DNA of 54,321 nucleotides from Phocaeicola intestinalis (GCF_014837065.1 NZ_JACSPP010000022.1:1-54321); one strand, 5' to 3'; counted from the first letter of the stretch, positions 6,764-15,666 are shown. Numbers and translations are program-made. Notes: a model not told the origin generated them from the sequence alone.

Positions 6764-8053
6764 TCATTTCTTCCCAAATTCCGGGTCTATCTTCAGCAAG
6801 GCCGCCACGGCGAAAGTCGCACCGCAGCACGCCATAATCCAGATGAAGAAATGACGATAGCCCAGAAGCTCCTGAAGCCAGCCGGCTGCCATGCCAGGCA
6901 ACATCATGCCCAGCGCCATAAAGGCGGTACAGATGGCGTAATGGGCGGTGCTGTGGCTCCCACGCGAAAAATAGATGAGGTACATCATGTAGGCGGTGAA
7001 GCCGAAGCCGTAGCCCAACTGCTCGATGAAAATGCACACGTTGACCCAAAGTAAGGGCGTTTGGGGAAAATAGCTGAGGTAAACGTACACCAGGTCGGGC
7101 AGAGATATCGCCCACACCATCGCCCAAAGCCAACGCTTCAAGCCGTGACGCGCCACGGCGATGCCACCCAGAATGCCGCCCAAAGTCAACCCGATGACGC
7201 CCACTGTGCCATGCGTGAAACCTATCTGCTCGGTGGTCATGCCCAGCCCTCCTTCTGACACGGGGTCGAGCAGGAACGGAATGCCCATCTTCGCCAATTG
7301 CGCTTCGGGGAAGCGGTAGAGCAGCATGAAGAGCAATGCCACGCCGATGCCTTCCTTACGGAAAAACGAGCGGAAAGTGAGAAGGAACTCGCGCCACAGG
7401 CTCTGCGCCGAAATGCTTGCTGCCGGACGGTCGGCACTGGGACACGGAAGTACAAAAGCGTGGTAGACGAACACAGCAAGAAACACCCCCGCCAACAGTA
7501 AGAACGTAACGCTCCAGGCAAAAGGGATTCCCCTACCCGACTGTTCCAACCAGCCGGCAAACATCAGGAGCAATCCTTGGCCGGCGATGGTGGCAAGGCG
7601 GTAGAAGGTGCTCCGGATGCCCACAAACAAAGCTTGCTGGTGCGGCGTAAGCCCCAACATATAGAACCCGTCGGCTGCAATGTCGTGGGTGGCGGAGGCA
7701 AACGCCATCAGCCAGAACAGGGCGAGCGTGGACTGAAAGAAATGCGGTGCAGGTATAAGGAAAGCAATACCCGCCAGTGCAGCACCAATAAGCATTTGCA
7801 TTGCCACTACCCACCAGCGTTTGGTGCGCACCAAGTCTACGAACGGGCTCCACAAAGGCTTGACCACCCACGGCAGGTTGAGCCAACCCGTATAGAGCGC
7901 CACCTCGGCATTCGAGATGCCCATCCGCTTATACATCACCAGCGAGAGGGTCATTACCGCTATATAGGGCAGCCCTTCCGCAAAATAGAGCGTAGGCACC
8001 CACGCCCACGGAGAATCTTTTTTCAAGTTACGATTTGCCAATTTGCTATTCAT
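6764..8053 (-). CDS. AmpG-like MFS transporter
   Basis: A 429-residue major facilitator protein with about 12 hydrophobic segments. The opening WAWVPTLYFAEGLPYIAVM and the following GWLNLPWVVKPLWSP are typical of the AmpG group, which imports anhydro-muropeptides into the cytoplasm for cell wall recycling. Length and N-terminal motifs fit; the actual substrate in this lineage is uncertain. No cell wall recycling gene is adjacent. Dispersed repeat A lies directly upstream and probably contains or abuts its promoter. Confidence 0.8.
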   Translation of the reverse strand: MNSKLANRNLKKDSPWAWVPTLYFAEGLPYIAVMTLSLVMYKRMGISNAEVALYTGWLNLPWVVKPLWSPFVDLVRTKRWWVVAMQMLIGAALAGIAFLIPAPHFFQSTLALFWLMAFASATHDIAADGFYMLGLTPHQQALFVGIRSTFYRLATIAGQGLLLMFAGWLEQSGRGIPFAWSVTFLLLAGVFLAVFVYHAFVLPCPSADRPAASISAQSLWREFLLTFRSFFRKEGIGVALLFMLLYRFPEAQLAKMGIPFLLDPVSEGGLGMTTEQIGFTHGTVGVIGLTLGGILGGIAVARHGLKRWLWAMVWAISLPDLVYVYLSYFPQTPLLWVNVCIFIEQLGYGFGFTAYMMYLIYFSRGSHSTAHYAICTAFMALGMMLPGMAAGWLQELLGYRHFFIWIMACCGATFAVAALLKIDPEFGKK

Positions 8054-8217
8054 GTGAACCAGGAGTTAAACGTAGTTATGTTTCACAGAAGTTATCACTT
8101 CGTTCAGGAGTTAAAGGTCGATAGTCTTACCGAGAATCTGTTTTGAATTTCTCCAAAAAGTTTTTCTGAGGTATTGGCATTCAACTCCCAGCCCACACCA
8201 GCGGGGCGATAACTTCT
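8050..8217. repeat. Dispersed repeat A, copy 2 (inverted), joined to a MITE fragment
   Basis: The reverse complement of this stretch matches 4258-4396 over most of its length, including CTCCTGAACGAAGTGATAAC and GCCAATACC. In the middle, the segment from about 8138 to 8167 is instead the first 30 bp of the MITE (CTGTTTTGAATTTCTCC...). The outer arm seen at 4233 is missing. It fills the gap between the PepSY-like gene and the AmpG-like gene. Confidence 0.7.
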
Positions 8218-8219
8218 CA

Positions 8220-8831
8220 CTAGTCGTCTCCCTCATCGAAACGGTCCTCGCCATCGTCTTCATGACAACACCCGCGATGGTGGCGGTGAGGACGGCGATA
8301 ACGGTTGTGGTCGTTCCACTCATCATCTCCTTCGTCGAAATGGTCCTCGCCGTCATCCCAAGACTCGCCTTCCCAGCGTCCTTCGTCCCACTCGTCATCC
8401 CATTCGTCATCGTAAAAGCGGTCGATGATGTTTCCCCGCTCCGACACCACCAGCACGTAGCTTTGGTCATTACGGTCGGCCTGAACGATATAGAACATTC
8501 CCCGACGGTTCTCCATCGCCATATTATCGTTATCGTCTATCTCTTCGTACACGAATCCTGTCCGTCTCAATACGCTGATTACCGCACGCGGAAGCCTGCT
8601 GCGGCGTACTTCCCACATGGTACGCAACCATTTTCCATCGGCATTGAAAATAACGATCTTTTCCTTTCCGCGATGCGACATTTTCACTTCGATGAATCCG
8701 TCATCCCAATCACGGTCTAAAATACGGGCATCCGGATATCTGTTCCGTACAAACGACGTAGGATCACTCTCTGCATACACAAAAAGCGCAAAGCACATTG
8801 CCATCATTCCTAAAAATACACGCATTTTCAT
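8220..8831 (-). CDS. Secreted PepSY-like protein with acidic/His tail
   Basis: An exported protein of 203 residues when started at MKMRVFLGMM, chosen because a clear signal peptide follows (hydrophobic core to about residue 17, cleavage near YAES). An upstream in-frame ATG would add 14 residues in front of it. The body (about 20-125) resembles the PepSY-like/BLIP-like fold common in Bacteroidetes periplasmic proteins: PDARILDRDWDDGFIEVKM and WEVRRSRLPRAVISVLRR. The last 75 residues are low complexity, rich in Asp, Glu, Trp and His, with a repeated DDGEDxFDEGDDE unit and an HRHHRGCCHED cluster. Metal binding by the tail is an inference. Confidence 0.7.
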   Translation of the reverse strand: MKMRVFLGMMAMCFALFVYAESDPTSFVRNRYPDARILDRDWDDGFIEVKMSHRGKEKIVIFNADGKWLRTMWEVRRSRLPRAVISVLRRTGFVYEEIDDNDNMAMENRRGMFYIVQADRNDQSYVLVVSERGNIIDRFYDDEWDDEWDEGRWEGESWDDGEDHFDEGDDEWNDHNRYRRPHRHHRGCCHEDDGEDRFDEGDD

Positions 8832-8884
8832 AAATAGTCTGTTTTTTAATGGTCTACGGCAAATGTACAACACTTTTTCTTATC

Positions 8885-9009
8885 TGCCAAAAAAACAATT
8901 GGCAATTGACAACCGGCAAAGTGCTTTGTGCCCTTTGGGAACTGGAGCATAAAGCAATCATTACCAATCATCAATTGCCAATCAGAAATAATTGTCAATT
9001 GTCAATTGC
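8885..9009. repeat. Inverted-repeat spacer downstream of ilvC
   Basis: The spacer is built from CAATTGGCAATTGACAA and its near inverses (CAATTGCCAATC, TTGTCAATTGTCAATTG). It can fold into a long imperfect hairpin and may end the ilv transcript, although no clean T-run follows on the minus strand. Confidence 0.45.
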
Positions 9010-10053
9010 TCAGTTATTTTCCGGACGGAGCTTGCGTACCACCACACCCGTCTGCCACATTTCGCTTTCGCGCAAGGCTTTCAGTTCCTCGTTCAGCTTT
9101 TCGCGATAGTCGGGCTGAGAGTTGGAGTCGATGGAACGCTGGGCTTCCAGTCCGTCGGCTACCGACTTATACAGTTTTTCGAATACCGGCTTGGTAGCAT
9201 CGTGGAACGGAACCATCCAGTCGAGTGCGCCGCGCTGGGCTGTAGTAGAGCAGTTGGCATACATCCAGTCCATACCTTTGGCAGCAAAGAGCGGCATCAG
9301 CGACTGGGTAAGCTCTTCTACGGTTTCATTGAAAGCTTCAGAAGGCGTGTGCCCATGTTCGCGCAAGGTTTCGTACTGAGCCAAAAGCAAGCCCTGGATG
9401 GCACCCATCAGCGTACCGCGTTCGCCGGTCAGGTCGGAAGTAGCTTCGCGCTGGAAAGTGGTTTCGAACAGGTATCCCGAACCAATGCCGATGCCCATAG
9501 CGATGACACGGTCCCAAGCCTTACCGGTAGCATCCTGATAGATAGCATATGACGAGTTCAGCCCGCGGCCTTCGAGGAACATGGTACGCAAAGAAGTTCC
9601 CGAACCTTTCGGTGCCACCATAATCACGTCTACATCTTTCGGGGGAACCACACCTGTACGGTCGTTCCACGTAATGGCGAAACCGTGAGAGAAATACAGT
9701 GCCTTACCAGCCGTAAGATGTTTCTCGATAGTCGGCCAGCAAGCTATCTGCGCTGCATCCGAGAGCAATACGGCGATAATCGTCGCACGCTCGCAAGCCT
9801 CTTCGATGCCGAAAAGGGTTTCGCCCGGCACCCATCCGTCGGCAACGGCTTTATCGTATGTCTTTCCCGGACGCTGGCCCACGATGACATTGAACCCGTT
9901 ATCGCGCAAGTTCAACGACTGGCCCGGTCCCTGTACGCCGTAACCGATTACGGCTATGGTTTCGTCTTTCAATACTTCACGTGCTTTTTCCAAAGGAAAT
10001 TCTTCGCGGGTCTCTACGTTTTCGATAACTCCGCCAAAATTCATTTTTGCCAT
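9010..10053 (-). CDS. ilvC: Ketol-acid reductoisomerase
   Basis: Converts acetolactate or acetohydroxybutyrate to the dihydroxy acid in valine/isoleucine synthesis, using NAD(P)H and Mg2+. It is a 347-residue class I-length enzyme. The Rossmann dinucleotide motif is GYGVQGPGQ near residue 37. The knotted catalytic domain contains DLTGERGTLMGAIQG with the metal-binding acidic residues, and the second acidic cluster is in FNETVEELTQ. It is the last gene of the leftward ilv operon, 191 bp after the thioesterase. The spacer contains a tandem TTAGTTTTTAAGTTTG repeat, so a secondary promoter is possible. Confidence 0.97.
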   Translation of the reverse strand: MAKMNFGGVIENVETREEFPLEKAREVLKDETIAVIGYGVQGPGQSLNLRDNGFNVIVGQRPGKTYDKAVADGWVPGETLFGIEEACERATIIAVLLSDAAQIACWPTIEKHLTAGKALYFSHGFAITWNDRTGVVPPKDVDVIMVAPKGSGTSLRTMFLEGRGLNSSYAIYQDATGKAWDRVIAMGIGIGSGYLFETTFQREATSDLTGERGTLMGAIQGLLLAQYETLREHGHTPSEAFNETVEELTQSLMPLFAAKGMDWMYANCSTTAQRGALDWMVPFHDATKPVFEKLYKSVADGLEAQRSIDSNSQPDYREKLNEELKALRESEMWQTGVVVRKLRPENN

Positions 10054-10083
10054 AAAATTACAATCTTTTTACGCAGACCTTAC

Positions 10084-10244
10084 CGGTCCGCAAGTTAATA
10101 TTTGAGTTTGTTAGTTTTTAAGTTTGTTAGTTTTTAAGTTTTCACCACAAAAGACACAGAGGCACACAGAGTTTTTTAATTATTATGAATATCCGCATTT
10201 TGCCCCTACATAGGATGATTGCGGACATTCATTTTAATTATTAA
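10084..10244. repeat. Spacer between thioesterase and ilvC with tandem words
   Basis: AGTTTGTTAGTTTTTAAG is repeated in tandem here, and the same words occur upstream of ilvD at 15301-15342. A fragment near 10188-10208 (ATATCCGCATTTT, GCCCCTACA) resembles the repeat at 5049-5143. No gene is visible. Confidence 0.5.
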
Positions 10245-10991
10245 TTATTCAAACACCACTTTGCTCCGTATGGCGGTCTCAGTCCCGTTCTTCCGTACCT
10301 CGATGTCGTATTCGTTTTCCGACTTCTGTTCCCGATAAAACCCCAGCACATCACCATAATGGCTTTCGGCTGCATACGCAACCTCGAAACGGTGCAGCGT
10401 TTTTTCACGGTACATTTCCAGCGGAAACAGGTCGAGGATATGCTCGATGTACTTGATGCTGTTCACATGCCCGTTCAGGTCGATGTCGCTGTACCGGGTA
10501 TGATATTCCGCCACCTGCTGCGCATCGCCTACCTTTACCCTGCCCGCCTTTGCGATGGGACAAGGCTTGTCGGCGCATATATAACTTGTGATTTCATCGC
10601 CATGCAAGAGAAACAAATCGGCAGGCTTACGGGTCTCCATACTAATCATCGCCCATACCGAACGTGCATAACCGATGGGCTTGCCTTCCGCATTGAGTAC
10701 CGCGAAGTTGCGGTCGGTGAAGAGCCGGTAGACATTTTCCACCCATGTCTCGATACTGAACTTCTCGTATGCCCGGGGCATATCGGTCATTTCCACCGCC
10801 AAGCGCGAAAGCACCCACGTATAATGGTTCTCATTCAATACCGCTATCCCAAACCCGCGGTCGGCGGCATGGAATCCGGCACAATTCAATAAATGGTTTC
10901 CCAATACTCCCATGGTGAGCCGTCCCGCAAAATCTACATGAAAAGGCTCAGCCACAAATTCGTATCTGCCTACTTTCTCTTTTGCGTCCAT
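10245..10991 (-). CDS. Acyl-ACP thioesterase (FatA/FatB-like)
   Basis: Hydrolyses acyl-ACP to free fatty acid. A 248-residue double hot-dog protein. The second-half motif DIDLNGHVNSIKYIEHILD carries the Asn and His of the family active site. At the place where plant enzymes have a catalytic Cys the sequence reads VAYAAESHYGD, so that residue seems replaced. The start at MDAKEKVGRYEF avoids overlap with ilvN, 5 bp upstream; a longer frame would run into it. It lies inside the branched-chain amino acid operon, so it may release branched acyl chains or balance the acyl-ACP pool; this is inference from position only. Confidence 0.85.
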   Translation of the reverse strand: MDAKEKVGRYEFVAEPFHVDFAGRLTMGVLGNHLLNCAGFHAADRGFGIAVLNENHYTWVLSRLAVEMTDMPRAYEKFSIETWVENVYRLFTDRNFAVLNAEGKPIGYARSVWAMISMETRKPADLFLLHGDEITSYICADKPCPIAKAGRVKVGDAQQVAEYHTRYSDIDLNGHVNSIKYIEHILDLFPLEMYREKTLHRFEVAYAAESHYGDVLGFYREQKSENEYDIEVRKNGTETAIRSKVVFE

Positions 10992-10996
10992 AATGT

Positions 10997-11554
10997 TTAC
11001 TCTTTTTTCTCTTTCAAATAACGTTCTTCCCGATGCGCCAGGTACTCGTTCACCCGCTCGAAACAACTGGTAGACACAGCTATCCGCCCTGAGCGGACAA
11101 ACTGGAGCACGCAGTTCAGGTCTTTCAGTTTCTGGTACAAGTCGGTGATTTCGGCACTCATTCCTGTCAGTTCCACGATGCAGAACGTGGGGTTCACCTC
11201 CACGATGTGCGCACTGGCACGGCGCACCACCTTCGATGCCTCGGGGTTCGACTGAAACTCGGGTGTAGAAACCTTGTACATCGCCACCTCACGCTGAAAG
11301 ATTTCCTTTTCAGTGAAATAATGCGCCTGAATGACGTCGATTTTCTTCTCTATCTGACGCACTACCTTCTCCACGATGTCGGGGGTGGTCCAGCACGTTA
11401 TCGTATATTTATGCACGCCCTTGATGGAAGATGCCGAAACGTTCAGGCTCTCGATATTGATTTGCCGGCGGGTGAACACGGCGGTCACCTGATTGAGCAA
11501 ACCGGCAAAGTTTTCCGAGTGAACGATAATTGTATATAATGTCTTATTATCCAT
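10997..11554 (-). CDS. ilvN: Acetolactate synthase small (regulatory) subunit
   Basis: Regulatory partner of the acetolactate synthase catalytic subunit, conferring activation and valine feedback. The N-terminal ACT domain is clear: LYTIIVHSENFAGLLNQVTAVFTRRQINIESLNVS. The C-terminal half is the usual ALS small-subunit extension. The start MDNKTLYTIIV gives 185 residues; an upstream ATG adds eight poorly conserved residues. It follows ilvB after a 115-bp repeat-containing spacer. The symbol could equally be ilvH; the sequence does not separate the two. Confidence 0.93.
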   Translation of the reverse strand: MDNKTLYTIIVHSENFAGLLNQVTAVFTRRQINIESLNVSASSIKGVHKYTITCWTTPDIVEKVVRQIEKKIDVIQAHYFTEKEIFQREVAMYKVSTPEFQSNPEASKVVRRASAHIVEVNPTFCIVELTGMSAEITDLYQKLKDLNCVLQFVRSGRIAVSTSCFERVNEYLAHREERYLKEKKE

Positions 11555-11570
11555 TTGCGTTTTATTTTTA

Positions 11571-11668
11571 GGTAACAAGTTGACGAGTTAACGAGTTGAC
11601 AAGGTTTTAGATACACAAAGCTATTCAGAACCTTGTCTCCTTGTAAACTGGTATCTTGTCAACTGATA
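11571..11668. repeat. Spacer repeat with AACAAGTTGAC arms (copy 2)
   Basis: Same arrangement as 2540-2638: GGTAACAAGTTGAC, GAGTTAACGA, CTATTCAGAACCTTGT and the inverted CTTGTCAACTGATA. It lies between ilvB and ilvN. The spacer between ilvD and ilvB (13381-13482) is built the same way from AACTAGGGTTTAG and CCTAGTACCTA words. Confidence 0.65.
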
Positions 11669-11669
11669 T

Positions 11670-13373
11670 TCAACAATCCAGTTCAAGCAGCATATCGTTT
11701 ACCGAACTTCCCGGAGGAGTCATCGGAAGCACATTGCCTTCTTCTACCACACACACTTCGAGCAGGAAAGGTCCGTCGGTGTCCAGCATCTCGCGGATGG
11801 CACCTTCCAGTTCGTCCCGTTCCATCACGCGGCGTCCGGCTATGCCGTAGGCGGCAGCTATCTGCATGTAGTCGGGGTTCATCATCGGCGTAAACGAATA
11901 GCGGCGGTTGAAAAACATCGCCTGCCATTGGCGCACATTACCTAAGTAATTATTGTTCAGTAAAATAAGCTTCACCGGTACTTGCTGCTCCATCACGGTA
12001 CCCAGCTCTTGCATCGTCATCTGCAAGCCTCCGTCGCCCATAAAGGCGCATACCGTACGTCCGGGACATCCGAACGTGGCACCAATTGCCGCCGGAAGGC
12101 AGAAGCCCATCGTTCCCATACCACCCGAAGTCACGATGCTCCGTTTTTTCCCAAACTTGAAATAGCGGCATGCCATCATCTGGTTCTGGCCTACATCGGT
12201 CACCAATATCGCTTCGCGGCAAGTTGCCTCGCTCACGGCATTGACCACCTCGCCCATATTCAGCGGACCGCTTTCGGGATGTACCTCGGGACGGATTACC
12301 TGCTCGTACTCTTTCTCATCGTACGGGCGGAAACTTTCTATCCATTCCGTATGCTTGTGGGTCTGTATCAATTCGGTCAGCAAAGCCAACGTACGCTTGC
12401 AATTGCCCAGCACGGGCACATCCACCGGCACGTTCTTGCCTATCTCCGAAGGGTCTACATCCAAGTGGATGACCTTCGCCTGACGGGCGTATGTTTCCAG
12501 CTTACCCGTCACACGGTCGTCGAAACGCATCCCCACGGCTATCAGCACGTCACACTCGTTGGTCTTCACGTTAGGGGCAAGATTGCCGTGCATCCCCAAC
12601 ATACCCTTGTTCAGCCGGTGGGCAGAAGGCAATGCCGAAAGCCCCAACAAGGTACATCCCCAGGGGATGTCCGCCTTCTCGGCAAATGCTTTCAGTTCTT
12701 CTTGTGCACCTCCCAATTCTACACCCTGCCCTACCAGCAGCAAGGGGCGTTCGGCTTCGTTGATGAGCTTCACCGCCTCTGCCACCATCTTCGGGTCGGT
12801 CTCGGGGTCAGGGTCATAACTCCGGATAAAGTCCACATCCACCGGTTCGTATTCCGTCATTTCGGTCTGCGCATTCTTGGCAAAATCGAGCACCACCGGA
12901 CCGGGACGCCCGCTCCGCGCAAGGTAGAACGCACGCGACACCGCCCATGCCACGTCTTCGGCACGACGTATCTGGTAACTCCATTTCGATATAGGCTGGG
13001 TAACACCTACCAGATCCACTTCCTGAAAAGCGTCTGTACCCAATAACGATGCACCCACCTGACCGGCTATCACCACAATGGGCGTACTGTCTATCATCGC
13101 ATCCGCCACACCAGTAATGGTATTCGTAGCGCCGGGACCGCTCGTCACCAGACATACTCCTACCTCACCCGACACCCGGGCAAAGCCCTGTGCCGCATGT
13201 ACCGCTCCCTGTTCGTGACGCACAAGGATATGGTTCAACTTGTCCCGATGGTCGTATAATGCATCAAATACCGGCATAATGGCTCCGCCGGGATAGCCGA
13301 AAAGCGTCTTCACCCCTTCGTGCTCCAGCGAACGCATCAATGCCTCCGAGCCTGTTATTCTTTCTTTGTCCAT
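11670..13373 (-). CDS. ilvB: Acetolactate synthase large (catalytic) subunit
   Basis: Condenses pyruvate with pyruvate or 2-oxobutyrate, the first common step of valine/isoleucine synthesis. It is a thiamine diphosphate enzyme of standard length (567 aa). The N-terminal Pyr domain has the catalytic Glu54 in RHEQGAVHAAQGFARVSG. The middle domain contains the FAD-type region (ERPLLLVGQGVELGG onward). The C-terminal PP domain has the ThDP motif GDGGLQMTMQELGT ending in NNNYLGNVRQWQ. It stands between ilvD and ilvN in the operon controlled by the leader attenuator at 15387-15543. Confidence 0.97.
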   Translation of the reverse strand: MDKERITGSEALMRSLEHEGVKTLFGYPGGAIMPVFDALYDHRDKLNHILVRHEQGAVHAAQGFARVSGEVGVCLVTSGPGATNTITGVADAMIDSTPIVVIAGQVGASLLGTDAFQEVDLVGVTQPISKWSYQIRRAEDVAWAVSRAFYLARSGRPGPVVLDFAKNAQTEMTEYEPVDVDFIRSYDPDPETDPKMVAEAVKLINEAERPLLLVGQGVELGGAQEELKAFAEKADIPWGCTLLGLSALPSAHRLNKGMLGMHGNLAPNVKTNECDVLIAVGMRFDDRVTGKLETYARQAKVIHLDVDPSEIGKNVPVDVPVLGNCKRTLALLTELIQTHKHTEWIESFRPYDEKEYEQVIRPEVHPESGPLNMGEVVNAVSEATCREAILVTDVGQNQMMACRYFKFGKKRSIVTSGGMGTMGFCLPAAIGATFGCPGRTVCAFMGDGGLQMTMQELGTVMEQQVPVKLILLNNNYLGNVRQWQAMFFNRRYSFTPMMNPDYMQIAAAYGIAGRRVMERDELEGAIREMLDTDGPFLLEVCVVEEGNVLPMTPPGSSVNDMLLELDC

Positions 13374-13482
13374 ATTCTTCCTTTTATTTATTTTAGGAAC
13401 TAGGGTTTAGACACTAGTTGACTAAGCTTTGAATAGTCTTACGAATGGAATCCAGAACCTAGTTACCTAGTACCTAAACAAT

Positions 13483-15291
13483 TCAGTCAATCATTCTCAC
13501 TCCTCCTTTATCCGCCGAGCTTACCATCGCGGCATACGCCCTAAGAGCTTTCGACACCTTGCGGTCGCGCGTAACGGGTGCCATCGGACGTGCAGCCAGT
13601 TCCTCATCGCTCAGCCGTACATTGATGGTGCGGTTCGGGATATCTATCTCGATGATGTCGCCGTCTACAATCTTACCGATGTTTCCTCCGGCAGCAGCTT
13701 CAGGCGAAATGTGCCCGATGCTCAAGCCCGATGTACCGCCGCTAAAGCGTCCGTCGGTAATGAGGGCACACTCTTTGCCCAAGTGTTTCGACTTGATGTA
13801 CGATGTGGGGTAAAGCATTTCCTGCATTCCCGGTCCTCCTTTGGGGCCTTCGTGGGTGATGACCACCACATCGCCGCTCACCACCTTGCCACCCAAGATT
13901 CCCTCGCAAGCCGCTTCCTGCGAATCGAAGACTTTAGCGGGACCGGAGAATTTCCAGATGCTCTCATCCACTCCAGCCGTCTTCACCACGCATCCGTCCT
14001 GCGCAATGTTACCCTTCAATACCGCCAGGCCTCCGTCTTTCGAATAGGCATGTTGCAAATCACGGATACACCCTGCGGCACGGTCGGTGTCCAGCGTATC
14101 GTACATTGTGTCCTGTGCGCCCAGCGCGATGCAGAACTTTCCGCCCGGTGCGCTCCGGTAAATGCGCAACGCCTCGGGATCGGGAGCAGGCACACATATA
14201 TTATATCGGGCTATGGCTTCTGCCAAGGTAGTTCCGTCTACCCGGCGCACCGAAGTGTCCAGCAAGCCTCCCTTCGCCAGCTCGCCCAAAATGTTCAGAA
14301 TACCACCGGCACGGTTCACGTCCTGTATGTGGTATTTCTGCGTATTGGGAGCCACCTTGCACAGGCAAGGCACACGTCGCGAAAGCTGGTCGATGTCGTC
14401 CATACAGAAATCCACTTCCGCCTCGTGGGCAATGGCAAGCAGGTGAAGCACCGTGTTGGTAGAACCGCCCATCGCAATGTCGAGGGTCATGGCGTTGAGG
14501 AAAGCCTGGCGTGTGGCGATGCTCCGTGGCAATACACTATCATCCCCATCACGGTAATACTTCCACGCATTCTCCACGATGAGCCGTGCCGCGTCTTCAA
14601 ACAGGATGCGGCGGTTGGCGTGCGTAGCAAGAACGGTGCCGTTCCCCGGCAGGGCAAGCCCGATTGCCTCGTTCAGGCAATTCATCGAGTTGGCGGTGAA
14701 CATTCCCGAGCAGCACCCGCATCCGGGGCAGGCATGACGCTCTATTTCCGCCACATCGGCATCGCTCACACTCGTGTCCGCCGACTTAATCATCGCGTCT
14801 ATCAGGTCGAGATGCATCCCGCCCCATTCGCCGGCCTCCATCGGTCCTCCCGACACGAACACCGTGGGGATATTGAGCCGCATCGCCGCCATCAGCATCC
14901 CCGGCGTAATCTTGTCGCAATTGGAGATGCAAATCATCGCATCCGCCTTATGCGCGTTCACCATATACTCGATGCTGTCGGCGATAATGTCGCGCGAAGG
15001 CAATGAATACAACATCCCGTCGTGCCCCATCGCTATTCCGTCATCAATGGCAATGGTGTTGAACTCGGCGGCAAAGCACCCCTGCCGTTCGATTTCGGCT
15101 TTCACCATCTGCCCGATTTCATGCAGGTGGGTATGTCCCGGCACAAACTGGGTAAACGAGTTGACCACCGCAATAATCGGCTTGCCCATCATTTCTTTCT
15201 TCATCCCGTTGGCCACCCACAAGGTGCGGGCTCCCGCCATGCGCCGGCCTTCGGTACTCATTGAACTGCGTAACTGATGTTTCATCTCCAT
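13483..15291 (-). CDS. ilvD: Dihydroxy-acid dehydratase
   Basis: Dehydrates dihydroxy acids to the 2-oxo acids of valine and isoleucine, using an iron-sulfur cluster and Mg2+. Length is about 600 aa, as usual. Fe-S ligands are visible in [12 protein letters not shown] and [16 protein letters not shown]. The family motifs [15 protein letters not shown] and [16 protein letters not shown] are present. The start could be the ATG at 15291 or the one at 15285 ([15 protein letters not shown]), which matches the typical family N-terminus better. It is the first structural gene after the attenuator. Confidence 0.96.
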   Translation of the reverse strand: MEMKHQLRSSMSTEGRRMAGARTLWVANGMKKEMMGKPIIAVVNSFTQFVPGHTHLHEIGQMVKAEIERQGCFAAEFNTIAIDDGIAMGHDGMLYSLPSRDIIADSIEYMVNAHKADAMICISNCDKITPGMLMAAMRLNIPTVFVSGGPMEAGEWGGMHLDLIDAMIKSADTSVSDADVAEIERHACPGCGCCSGMFTANSMNCLNEAIGLALPGNGTVLATHANRRILFEDAARLIVENAWKYYRDGDDSVLPRSIATRQAFLNAMTLDIAMGGSTNTVLHLLAIAHEAEVDFCMDDIDQLSRRVPCLCKVAPNTQKYHIQDVNRAGGILNILGELAKGGLLDTSVRRVDGTTLAEAIARYNICVPAPDPEALRIYRSAPGGKFCIALGAQDTMYDTLDTDRAAGCIRDLQHAYSKDGGLAVLKGNIAQDGCVVKTAGVDESIWKFSGPAKVFDSQEAACEGILGGKVVSGDVVVITHEGPKGGPGMQEMLYPTSYIKSKHLGKECALITDGRFSGGTSGLSIGHISPEAAAGGNIGKIVDGDIIEIDIPNRTINVRLSDEELAARPMAPVTRDRKVSKALRAYAAMVSSADKGGVRMID

Positions 15292-15386
15292 TATGTTTTT
15301 TTAGTTCTTTAGTTTTTAAGTTTGTTAGTTTTTAAGTTCTTGAGCTTCCACCCAATCACAATACCAGCTTAACCCAACTGCCAATT

Positions 15387-15427
15387 ATAAAAAAGCCTCT
15401 CTCGACTCAGGGGTGAGAAAGGCTTTT
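15387..15427 (-). terminator. ilv attenuator terminator
   Basis: On the minus strand AAGCCTTTCTC (15425-15415) pairs with GAGAGAGGCTT (15403-15393) with one G-U, followed by TTTTTT. The 5' arm overlaps CCTTTCTCACCCCTG (15422-15408), which can instead pair with CAGGGGGTGAGGAAGG (15476-15461) at the end of the leader peptide frame. The terminator and antiterminator therefore exclude each other. Confidence 0.9.
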
Positions 15428-15447
15428 CAACGTATAATCTCGAACAA

Positions 15448-15543
15448 CTACATACACGAACCTTCCTCACCCCCTGGTACCACCACGACGTGAATCAAAT
15501 GCAGGACTGCCAAGTTAATTCGTATATCAGTTGTCATTGTCAT
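15448..15543 (-). CDS. ilvL: ilv operon leader peptide
   Basis: A 31-codon frame starting MTMTT and ending SCM before TAG. Eleven of 31 residues are Ile, Leu or Val: Ile7, Ile9, Leu11, Val13, Leu14, Leu16, Ile17 and a run of four Val at 19-22 followed by Pro23. This resembles in kind the enterobacterial ilv leader peptide, which also has a Val/Ile run followed by Pro. The stop codon lies 11 nt past the antiterminator arm. A ribosome that reaches the stop would therefore cover that arm and allow the terminator to form, while stalling at scarce branched-chain tRNAs would leave it free. The promoter lies about 25 bp upstream and ilvD 156 bp downstream. The symbol is used by analogy; homology to the enterobacterial peptide is not claimed. 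Confidence 0.88.
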   Translation of the reverse strand: MTMTTDIRINLAVLHLIHVVVVPGGEEGSCM

Positions 15544-15568
15544 TCGGTTTAATTGGTTTTTACGGTTG

Positions 15569-15599
15569 CAAAGGTAAAGCCTTTTCCCGAATAAACAAA
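15569..15599 (-). promoter_or_regulatory. ilv operon promoter
   Basis: The minus strand carries TTTG (15599-15596), exactly 19 bp, then TACCTTTG (15576-15569). This is a full match to the Bacteroides -33/-7 promoter. Transcription should start near 15560, just before the leader peptide ATG at 15543. Confidence 0.85.
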
Positions 15600-15666
15600 T
15601 AAAATGAAACTTTTTTATCGAAAAAAATTATCATTAGTAAGAGAGTGTTTCAATTTTTCCGATAAA

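Noticed and set aside
15361..15570. A T-box or SAM-type riboswitch ahead of ilvD
   Set aside because: No T-box AGGGUGGNACCGCG-like sequence was found, and the leader contains a translated Val/Ile/Leu-rich frame with alternative stems, which explains the region fully.
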